A program made the translations under genes and the position numbers. Of a DNA stretch of 8,288 nucleotides, positions 1 through 6,752 are shown in pieces. Source of the DNA: JBLFWJ01 sp047611425 (GTDB taxonomy: Bacteria; Bacteroidota; Bacteroidia; UBA10329); NCBI GenBank assembly GCA_047611425.1, contig JBLFWJ010000151.1, forward strand, positions 1-8,288. Direction: 5' to 3'. The notes beneath the pieces are model-generated. The model was not told the origin of the DNA. It saw only the letters and a program-made list of their open reading frames with translations, and searched no databases. Within the stretch, counting starts at the first letter, position 1. Each line of letters opens with the position of its first letter.

Positions 1-3000
1 TACGTCAACGCTCTCAACTTTATGTCCTTCTTTCTTACCCTTTAATTTACCAGCCTGAATTCTCTGAACACAGAAGCTACACTTCTCCATAACACCACGG
101 TCTCTAACCACAACATCTGGGTTAAGTACCATACGCGCCATTGGGTCATTCGCTGGGTTTGTTCCAAACTCCAATCTTCCACCGTGATACTGGAACCAGT
201 TGAATCGTCTAACCTTATAAGGGCAGTTGTTTGCACAATATCTAGTACCGATGCAACGGTTGTAAGTCATTTGATTCAATCCCTCGTTACTGTGCGTTGT
301 AGCAGCAACAGGGCAAACTGTTTCACATGGTGCGTGATTACAATGCTGACACATAACTGGTTGGAAAGCAACTTGCGGAAGATCCGCAGCCTCTTCCATC
401 GCAGTGAACTTGTCAATGGCACTTACACCATTTTCCTCCGCAAATTCTTCGGTCATATCCGAAGAATAGTACCGGTCAATTCTTAACCAGTGCATATCAC
501 GTGATCTTCGAACCTCTTCTTTACCAACAACTGGAACATTATTCTCAGCAGTACAAGCTGTAACACAAGAACCACAACCAGTACAGGTATTGAGGTCGAT
601 GGTCATTCCCCATCTGTGACCTACATTCTCTACAGGATGATCTGCCCAAAGGTTAACCTCCTTGCTTGGCAACATTGCACCATGACTTTCGCCATGTCCT
701 TCTTCAGCATGAGCATCATGACTTTCATCGCCATGCGCATCATGAGAATGATCGTCATGTCCGTGGTCATCTCCATGCTCATCTTTAGCAACTCCACTAC
801 TTACATAAAGAAGGTAATCTGGATTTCCAGCCTTCTTATCCTCGCTATACTCCGTAAGGGTAGCTTCTTTTACAATTCCCTCACGGCCCATCATTGTATG
901 ATGTGTCTGAGTAGAACCTATCTCGTATTTATCTCCAGTTGGCCCGCTAACCGTAACGTTATATGCCGAAAGTTCAGTTCCGGTAGCCATTGCAAATGCA
1001 TTCTGACCAATTCCATCTCCACATTTACCAGCAGCCGTTCTACCGTAACCTAACGCGATTCCGATAGTTCCTTTCTTCTGACCTGGCGTGATATAAACTG
1101 GAAGCTTTAATGTTTTACCATTTGCAGTAACCTCAACCATATCGGCCTCATAGTCACCTCTTTCTAATCGACTAAGACCCAACTCTTTCATGTCAGAAAT
1201 AGACATGGTTACGTAGTTGTCCCAAGTAACTCTTGAAAGTGGATCAGGCAATTCTTGTAACCATGGGTTGTTGGCTTGTTCACCAGTTCCCATAGATGCT
1301 TTTTCGTACAATTGAAGCTCCCAAGCTCCTCCTGTACGTTCTGAAATTTCAGATGCAGCAGCCGAAACATCCATTGCTGGAGTTGCTTCTTCACCTTCTG
1401 CAACTGCCACGGCTACGTCCTCTACAACTTCAGGAGCTGATCCAGCTACCATTCCGTTGAAAAGAGTTGTGTTGAAAAATCTATCAGCAGAAAGTTCTGC
1501 TCCTCCCATTGCTGGAAACATACTGGTTGCCCAGCTATCCTTTAGGTAAGCGTAATACTCAGCGTCATTTCCGGCCCAATTCAATAGACTTTCTTGATGC
1601 TGACGTGTATTATATAGCGGCTGAATTACCGGTTGAGTTGTCGTTACCTGACCCTCAATTGGCATCGCATCAGACCAGCTTTCCAAATAGTGGTTAGTTG
1701 GGCATAGGTATTTACAACCTACTGCCGTCTCATCCATACTTGTAGAGAAGGAAACGCTTAAACCAACTTTTGCTAATCCAGCGTTGAATTGTTCAGCTCT
1801 CGCTGAAGAGTATGAAGGATTACACCCCGTGATGAATAGTGCATCAACGCTTCCTGCATTCATATCATCAATCAATGCATTCACTTTTGCATCAGATCCA
1901 TCCTTAGTCATCCAACCACCATCTACAATTACTGTAGAACCAACATTTCCAAGAATGTCATTGATTGCATTGGCAATGGTTTGGTCAGCAACGTTGTTGC
2001 TACCACAAACCACAATGGATTTTCCTTTTGCTCCTTTCAAATCAGATGCAGCTGCTTTAACCGCTGCGTCATAATCTCCCGTAGGAGCAGAAACAGAACC
2101 ACCCAACTCCTTATATAGAGCTAAAAGAACTTTTCCGTACTCAGATGGCTTAACCGCAGTTCTTACATCTGCTTTAGAACCAGCTAGACTTAATGTAGCC
2201 TCAAACTGGTAATGCTTGCTCATCTTCCCGTTAGGGTTTCTTCGCTTGGCGTACCGAACAGTATTGGTTGTGCTATTGAACCATCCATTCAAGAAATCGG
2301 CTCCAACACTTACAACTACGTCTGCCTTGTCAAACTTAAGGTCAGGCATGATTCTCGTTCCGAAAGATGCCTCATTGGCATCCAACATTCCAGAGTAAGA
2401 AACAGTGTCATATGTTACCACCTCAACATTACCATACTTGGCTTTGAATTCAGCAATAGCCTGCTTTTCAGTAGGGCTAATTATGGTTGAAGAAAGAATT
2501 CTAATGGCACCTCCAGCAGCAGCAATTGTCTCCAATTGAGCAGAGATTTCACCATCAACAGTTGCCCAGTCACTGGCTTCGCCAGTTTTCATCGGGCCTT
2601 CGGCACGATTTGAATCATACAATGAAAGAACAGAAGAGTTTACCCTTGGGTTAATTCCTCCTCCGGTGAGCTCTACTGCTTTGTTTGCAGCAATATGAAT
2701 TGGTCTTCCCTCTCTGGTTTTAACCATAATCGGGCAGTAATCGTGACCATCATAAAATGTACTTGCGAAATAATTCGGAACACCTGGTGTAATGTTCTCA
2801 GGCTTATTAAGATAAGGTACCGCCTTATTGACAGGCGTTTCACATGCCGCCAACGTAGCTGCACCTAAACTGAAACCCATGAATTTAAGGAAGTCACGTC
2901 TTTGTGTAGACGACTTGCCCAAATTCTCTTCTCCTAAGAAATCTGTTGTAGGTAGATCCTCGGTGAATTCATTCTGAACTGCCTCTTGATGCTCTGCAGT

Positions 3001-3048
3001 ATTATGCAATGCATCAAGTCCTTGCCAGTAAACTTTGGTCTTGCTCAT
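1..3048 (-). CDS. actB: ACIII subunit ActB, molybdopterin-oxidoreductase-like/ferredoxin protein (3' end off window)
   Basis: The frame is open from ATG at 3048 to the window edge (1016 codons), so the last part of the C-terminus is missing. The N-terminus resembles known ActB proteins: an YWQGLDAL start, then a Tat-type signal RRDFLKFMG (R50-R51), a hydrophobic stretch and LAAC69, which fits a lipobox. Residues about 90-730 correspond to the B1 part, homologous to molybdopterin oxidoreductases but known in this family to hold no molybdenum cofactor. Residues 757-791 are His/Asp/Glu-rich. The B2 ferredoxin part follows, with Cys at 822/825/828/832, 900/903/908/912, 932/938/942 and 990/993. 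In studied ACIII, B2 binds three 4Fe-4S and one 3Fe-4S cluster. It should sit on the periplasmic face and carry electrons between quinol oxidation and the ActA hemes. It lies 35 bp after actA, in the usual actAB order. A purine-rich AAAAAGAG directly precedes the ATG. An Ala/Val/Glu-rich linker lies near residues 537-556. Confidence 0.96.
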   Translation of the reverse strand, partial: MSKTKVYWQGLDALHNTAEHQEAVQNEFTEDLPTTDFLGEENLGKSSTQRRDFLKFMGFSLGAATLAACETPVNKAVPYLNKPENITPGVPNYFASTFYDGHDYCPIMVKTREGRPIHIAANKAVELTGGGINPRVNSSVLSLYDSNRAEGPMKTGEASDWATVDGEISAQLETIAAAGGAIRILSSTIISPTEKQAIAEFKAKYGNVEVVTYDTVSYSGMLDANEASFGTRIMPDLKFDKADVVVSVGADFLNGWFNSTTNTVRYAKRRNPNGKMSKHYQFEATLSLAGSKADVRTAVKPSEYGKVLLALYKELGGSVSAPTGDYDAAVKAAASDLKGAKGKSIVVCGSNNVADQTIANAINDILGNVGSTVIVDGGWMTKDGSDAKVNALIDDMNAGSVDALFITGCNPSYSSARAEQFNAGLAKVGLSVSFSTSMDETAVGCKYLCPTNHYLESWSDAMPIEGQVTTTQPVIQPLYNTRQHQESLLNWAGNDAEYYAYLKDSWATSMFPAMGGAELSADRFFNTTLFNGMVAGSAPEVVEDVAVAVAEGEEATPAMDVSAAASEISERTGGAWELQLYEKASMGTGEQANNPWLQELPDPLSRVTWDNYVTMSISDMKELGLSRLERGDYEADMVEVTANGKTLKLPVYITPGQKKGTIGIALGYGRTAAGKCGDGIGQNAFAMATGTELSAYNVTVSGPTGDKYEIGSTQTHHTMMGREGIVKEATLTEYSEDKKAGNPDYLLYVSSGVAKDEHGDDHGHDDHSHDAHGDESHDAHAEEGHGESHGAMLPSKEVNLWADHPVENVGHRWGMTIDLNTCTGCGSCVTACTAENNVPVVGKEEVRRSRDMHWLRIDRYYSSDMTEEFAEENGVSAIDKFTAMEEAADLPQVAFQPVMCQHCNHAPCETVCPVAATTHSNEGLNQMTYNRCIGTRYCANNCPYKVRRFNWFQYHGGRLEFGTNPANDPMARMVLNPDVVVRDRGVMEKCSFCVQRIQAGKLKGKKEGHKVESVDV
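676..783 (-). repeat. low-complexity His/Asp/Glu-rich coding segment within actB
   Basis: On the minus strand this stretch is dominated by imperfect CAT/CAC-GAT/GAC/GAA units, giving about 10 His and 12 acidic residues in 35 (ActB residues 757-791, for example HGHDDHSHDAH). It lies just before the ferredoxin part. The frame stays open through it, so it is coding sequence rather than a break. Runs of this kind often vary in length by replication slippage and can bind divalent metals; both statements are inference for this protein. Confidence 0.85.
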
Positions 3049-3083
3049 CTCTTTTTCTGAGGGCGTTTCAACTATTCAATTTC

Positions 3084-4340
3084 TTAATAATGGCACTTTG
3101 CACATTCCAAACCACCAATCGTTTCCACGGTCACAACTTCTCCATGATGTACATCAGGCATTCTGCTAAGCAGATCTTCATAATATCCGTTATCGGCAAT
3201 TTTGACTGCTTCCGTTCGGTGACAATCGATACACCATCCCATAGTCAACTCAGAATGTTGCTCTGCCTCGTCCATGTTTTTGACATCCCCATGGCATGTT
3301 TCACATTCTAAGCCACCAACTACTACGTGCTGAGAGTGATTGAAATATGCCAGATCAGGAAGATTATGCACCCTAACCCATTTAACTGGAGTAGGATTAT
3401 CACCATACTTCTTAGTGTCATAATCGTAATCAAGGGCGTTATAAATCTTAGCGATTTCTTTCTTACCGCTTGGACCTTCGTCTACGTAAGCATGGCAATT
3501 CATACACACATTCAGTGAAGGAATACCGGAAGTCTTTCCTTTAAGTGCAGAAGAGTGACAGTAAACACATTGGATTCCATTCTGTCCTGCGTGAATCTTA
3601 TGAGAGAATGCAATCGGTTGCTCGGGCTTGTACCCTTGATAAACACCAATGGTCAATGCAGCATCAAATCCAACTTTAATAAGAAACAGAACACAACATA
3701 AACCGAAGATTGCTACCCAACCTTTGTGTGCGGAAGCCCAATTTCCAAGGCCAGCCATTCCATACTTATGGGTTGGTTCAGGAAGACCTTGACGGTCGTG
3801 AGCAACTTTATCTAAGTTTCTTTTAACACCTGTTAGGATAGATATTAGCAATAGAAGCATAACCGCCACCATTGCCAACATATAAGTCTTAGAGCTATCA
3901 TCCTCCGGCTCACCTCCAGCACCTCCAGCTCCAGCATCTGCAACGACCGCTTCTTTTGGTGCCGGTGGATTCTTTACGTAATCCAAAATGGCAACAACCT
4001 CCTCATCCGATAGGAATTCGAAGTTGGTCATTGCCGTCTTGTTGTACTCATTGAAAAGAGCAACAGCGTAGGCATCTCCACTTTTAATAACTGCGTTGGA
4101 GTTTTTCACCCACTTGAGCAACCACTCATCGGCAGGTTGCGGAACCCTATCGTAAACGCCAGCAAGACCAGGACCGGTCAGTGCTTTACCGTCTACCCTA
4201 TGGCACGATGCGCAGTTTTGTTTGAATAGCTTTTCGCCATCTTGAGCCTTAGCTTGGCCAGACGCGAGGACAGATACAGTAAGTAGAAGCCCGAAGAAAC
4301 CTCTAACTACAGCAGAGGCCTTGATTTGTCTAAAGTTCAT
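3084..4340 (-). CDS. actA: ACIII cytochrome c subunit ActA, monoheme plus pentaheme
   Basis: This 418-residue protein has six CxxCH heme c motifs. An N-terminal signal peptide (residues 1-32, ending AKA-Q) is followed by a class-I-like monoheme domain (C43-C46-H47, with M104 in TAMTNF as the likely distal ligand). An Ala/Gly/Pro/Glu-rich linker (124-148), a membrane segment (about 153-171) and a second membrane segment (about 208-228) come next. The pentaheme domain has hemes at 258-262, 279-283, 346-350, 370-374 and 413-417, the last one residue before the C-terminus. ActA passes electrons from the ActB clusters to periplasmic carriers or directly to a cytochrome oxidase in the ACIII supercomplex. 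In the first complexes described, ActA is pentaheme and a separate ActE is monoheme; the monoheme extension here looks like a built-in extra carrier, which I believe also occurs in other Bacteroidota. The start is supported by the signal peptide and a weak AGGG upstream. It is the first gene of its operon and diverges from the SPOR gene. Confidence 0.96.
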   Translation of the reverse strand: MNFRQIKASAVVRGFFGLLLTVSVLASGQAKAQDGEKLFKQNCASCHRVDGKALTGPGLAGVYDRVPQPADEWLLKWVKNSNAVIKSGDAYAVALFNEYNKTAMTNFEFLSDEEVVAILDYVKNPPAPKEAVVADAGAGGAGGEPEDDSSKTYMLAMVAVMLLLLISILTGVKRNLDKVAHDRQGLPEPTHKYGMAGLGNWASAHKGWVAIFGLCCVLFLIKVGFDAALTIGVYQGYKPEQPIAFSHKIHAGQNGIQCVYCHSSALKGKTSGIPSLNVCMNCHAYVDEGPSGKKEIAKIYNALDYDYDTKKYGDNPTPVKWVRVHNLPDLAYFNHSQHVVVGGLECETCHGDVKNMDEAEQHSELTMGWCIDCHRTEAVKIADNGYYEDLLSRMPDVHHGEVVTVETIGGLECAKCHY

Positions 4341-4372
4341 ATAACGCCCTGTTTGCTTGAAAAACTGGTTGC

Positions 4373-4430
4373 TATTAAGCCCGTTTTGAGCGCTGCAAAA
4401 ATAGCAGAAAGGGCAATCCTGTGCTTAATA
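4373..4430. repeat. 8-bp inverted repeat flanking the actA -7 element
   Basis: TATTAAGC at 4373-4380 and its perfect complement GCTTAATA at 4423-4430 are separated by 42 bp that contain the predicted actA -7 box. Between them, TTTTG (4384-4388) and CAAAA (4396-4400) form a second, smaller palindrome around AGCGCT at the expected start site. This could be an operator pair or a leader structure, or chance in AT-rich DNA. Confidence 0.35.
4396..4403 (-). promoter_or_regulatory. predicted actA promoter, -7 element TATTTTTG
   Basis: Read on the minus strand, TATTTTTG fits the Bacteroidota -7 consensus TAnnTTTG exactly. It would place the transcript start near 4390, giving a 5' UTR of about 50 nt ahead of actA. 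No good TTTG -33 box is present 19-21 bp upstream (AAGC to TTAA there), so the promoter may be weak or activator-dependent. Confidence 0.5.
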
Positions 4431-4491
4431 ATTGTTAAACAGATGTAATTTAGATTGCTTCTAAATAAGAAGTTCGTTTTTACGCGTTGAT

Positions 4492-4524
4492 TTTGATTGA
4501 GATATGATCGTAAACCTATTTTTG
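4492..4524 (+). promoter_or_regulatory. predicted promoter of the SPOR gene (TTTG / 21 bp / TATTTTTG)
   Basis: TTTG at 4492-4495 and TATTTTTG at 4517-4524 are separated by 21 bp, matching the Bacteroidota sigma-A pattern (TTTG, 19-21 bp, TAnnTTTG). The start codon follows at 4532, so the transcript should begin only a few bases before it, leaving little or no room for a ribosome binding site. Confidence 0.7.
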
Positions 4525-4531
4525 TAGCCTG

Positions 4532-5026
4532 ATGATTTTTCCAACCCGTGTTACCTTATTGTTCTTGACGTTGATGCCGTTTTTCGGATTGGGTCAAGAC
4601 GTTTTGGAATTTGTTCGAGACAATCCTAGACTAACTGTCGAGCATGAATCTGACCGGCTAGACTCTTTACTTGCAAAACGTGCACGGGTTGATCTGGCAA
4701 ACCCAACTATGAAGGGTTATCGGGTTCAGGTTTTTTCTGGCTCTGGAAACGAAGCAAGGCAAAAGGCCAATCAACTTCGATCGGAATTCTTGCAACTCTA
4801 CCCGAACATTGCAACACATTTGGTTTTTCAACAGCCAAACTTTAAGGTGCGGATTGGGGATTTGCGAACCGAACTGGAAGCCATTCGATTGAAAAAGGAA
4901 ATTGGGTACGACTATCCTAATGGGTTTGTTGTACGTGATATGATCGACTTGCCTCCTCTACCTGAACAAGATGAGGAACGCGAAGAAGAACTAGAACCGG
5001 AATTGAAAGAGGGTTCTGATCAATGA
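4532..5026 (+). CDS. exported SPOR-domain protein
   Basis: This 164-residue protein has an N-terminal signal peptide (residues 1-21, ending FFGLGQ, with cleavage near Q22). A linker (23-60) follows, then a SPOR domain (about 61-134) beginning KGYRVQVFSGSG and ending NGFVV, with the family's pattern of beta strand, helix, strand (FKVRIGD) and helix. The C-terminus (143-164) is strongly acidic and low in complexity. SPOR domains bind glycan strands of peptidoglycan lacking stem peptides, often at division sites. Small secreted SPOR proteins of this size are common in Bacteroidota, and their individual roles are mostly unknown. The gene has its own promoter, diverges from actA and converges on the subtilase gene with a 7-bp overlap. 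The next Met, residue 15, would remove the signal peptide, which supports the ATG at 4532. Confidence 0.88.
   Translation: MIFPTRVTLLFLTLMPFFGLGQDVLEFVRDNPRLTVEHESDRLDSLLAKRARVDLANPTMKGYRVQVFSGSGNEARQKANQLRSEFLQLYPNIATHLVFQQPNFKVRIGDLRTELEAIRLKKEIGYDYPNGFVVRDMIDLPPLPEQDEEREEELEPELKEGSDQ
5020..5026. other. 7-bp tail-to-tail overlap of the SPOR and subtilase genes
   Basis: The stretch TCAATGA holds the TGA stop of the plus-strand SPOR gene (5024-5026) and, on the other strand, the TGA stop of the subtilase (5022-5020). There is no intergenic space, so any terminator must lie inside the opposite gene and the two mRNAs must overlap. No hairpin followed by a T-run is visible at the junction. Confidence 0.95.
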
Positions 5027-6747
5027 TTCCGTACCCCCTTAATTCCTGGAGATTCATCTGTTGACCAGTAATTCAAATGCCAGCCTTTACCTGTTTTACT
5101 TGGATTGGTCACAAACCAAACCAGTACCTCATTGGAACTTGAAACAATATTCGGTGGAAGATCGGAACCTGTAAACTTTGCAATCAAGTTTTCTTGCTGG
5201 GTTCCTCTTCCTCTAAAAATGTAAACGATGTCTGTCTTGGCCTCCGTATCAAATTGGTCAAAATCCAGCCGCACATTTTTTCCCTCTTCAACTGAGATAT
5301 GCCATTTGCAACTTGTTCGATTGGCATACTGCTCATCTTCACTTCCATCTCCAAAGCTTCCTTTAGATCCGCCTAATTGGGTTGCTTCATTACAGTATAG
5401 TTTAGTAGAGTCCGTTGGAACCGATGAATACAGAATCTCACGTTGATCTTTGCCTCGTTTGCCAGCGTATTTGATAGTTACGGCTTCAGACTCGACATAC
5501 AATTTTGGTGGAAATGCATTTGGCCGATGACTCCCGATTAAGCTGTCTTTTGAATAAAACTCGATTGGCTCATCATCTCCCCAACCTTTACCAAAGAGTG
5601 AAAATTCAAATTCTTCAAACCCACCTCTTGGTTCAATCCTCCATTCGGTTTTATCAGAATACTTGTTGATCACAATAGACCCTTCGGGCCGAGCTGAATC
5701 AAAATAACTAGCTCTTGTTTTTTTATTCGATAAAAAGTCCAATGCTTGCCCTATGTCTGGAATTCCGGCCCCCATTCTGCCTGTCTTCTGTAAGTTGAAT
5801 GCGTCAATTGGTTTTGCCGTATTCTTTAACGCGAGCATGACTTCAGATGCTTCGGCATTTGGACTACTAGCCATTAAAACTGCCGCACATCCACCAACTA
5901 ATGCTGAAGCAGAAGACGTTCCATCCAAATACCCATATGTAGCGTTGCCTGCTGGATGAGGTGCATAGACAAATTCTCCAGCTGCACTTATGTCGATTTG
6001 AGACCCATAATTAGATGCCTTGGTTTTTCTAAGTTCAGAATCGACCGCAGCTATAGAATAGACACTTGAAATTGATGCCGGTGGATCAGACCTTTCGCTG
6101 TAAAAATTTCCAGCTGCAGCAATTATCAACACACCCTTTTCCTCGGCTTCCTTGAATATTTGATTGTGCTTTTCGCTATCGTATTTACCTCCACCCCAAG
6201 CGCAAACAACAATATCTGCTCCCATACGAACTGCGTATTCAATTCCTTCATAACCCAACGTGTAATCGTGTTTCTGGCCATCATTCTTTGATGCCTTAAC
6301 GGGTAGAATCTTAACCAACTCAGAGGCGCGGTCTCCATAAGCACGTTGCGCAACTTGGGCTATGACTCCTGCCACCATGGTTCCATGATAAAAGAATTGC
6401 TCTCGTCCTTTTGGAATGGAAACATCGTTGTCACTATCCGCAATATCCCAACCGACAATATCATCCCTAAAGGAATTGTCATCATCATCTTTACCTGTAA
6501 CCGATTCGTTTGGATTACGATAGATGTGGTCCTTGATGCACTTGTGATTCAGGTTAAAGCCATCATCAACAACTGCGACCAGAACAGGTCTTTGACCCTT
6601 AGCCTGACCAACCTGAGGAATACTCAATGACTCGAATGCCCAGAAATTTGGCTTTACCTGCTGCAAAGAATCAGAAACAACTTGGGCCGCAGCGGTTACC
6701 ACTAAAAGCGGTAACAGCACTGCGACCCATGCAATACGATATTTCAT
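5020..6747 (-). CDS. secreted S8 subtilisin-like serine protease with C-terminal CUB domain
   Basis: This 575-residue protein has a signal peptide (1-21, ending AAAQ) and then almost at once an S8 catalytic domain (about 33-340). The triad is visible: D61 in VAVVDDGF, H121 in YHGTMVAGV and S278 in GTSSASA, with oxyanion Asn N214 in AAAGN. An Asp-rich loop (87-107) typical of Bacteroidota subtilases may bind calcium. The stretch 452-562 reads as a CUB domain: C452 and C480 as the expected disulfide pair, YANRTSCKWHI, FDQFDTEAKTDIVYIF, LPPNIVSSSNEVLVWF. Residues about 357-445 resemble a degraded CUB copy without cysteines. No I9-type propeptide fits between signal and catalytic domain, and no type IX secretion C-terminal sorting domain is visible; the protein ends a few residues after the CUB. 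It should degrade extracellular or periplasmic protein; the substrate is unknown. It starts 5 bp after the collar-protein stop, indicating co-transcription and probable translational coupling. Confidence 0.93.
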   Translation of the reverse strand: MKYRIAWVAVLLPLLVVTAAAQVVSDSLQQVKPNFWAFESLSIPQVGQAKGQRPVLVAVVDDGFNLNHKCIKDHIYRNPNESVTGKDDDDNSFRDDIVGWDIADSDNDVSIPKGREQFFYHGTMVAGVIAQVAQRAYGDRASELVKILPVKASKNDGQKHDYTLGYEGIEYAVRMGADIVVCAWGGGKYDSEKHNQIFKEAEEKGVLIIAAAGNFYSERSDPPASISSVYSIAAVDSELRKTKASNYGSQIDISAAGEFVYAPHPAGNATYGYLDGTSSASALVGGCAAVLMASSPNAEASEVMLALKNTAKPIDAFNLQKTGRMGAGIPDIGQALDFLSNKKTRASYFDSARPEGSIVINKYSDKTEWRIEPRGGFEEFEFSLFGKGWGDDEPIEFYSKDSLIGSHRPNAFPPKLYVESEAVTIKYAGKRGKDQREILYSSVPTDSTKLYCNEATQLGGSKGSFGDGSEDEQYANRTSCKWHISVEEGKNVRLDFDQFDTEAKTDIVYIFRGRGTQQENLIAKFTGSDLPPNIVSSSNEVLVWFVTNPSKTGKGWHLNYWSTDESPGIKGVRNH

Positions 6748-6752
6748 ATCTA

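Noticed and set aside
184..486. Plus-strand frame of 100 codons
   Set aside because: It lies opposite the cysteine motifs of the ActB ferredoxin part, which are clearly coding on the minus strand.
616..1053. Plus-strand frame of 145 codons, Met/Ser/Ile-rich
   Set aside because: It is the complement of the His-rich part of actB (CAT repeats read as ATG). It has no domain resemblance and lies wholly inside a well-supported gene.
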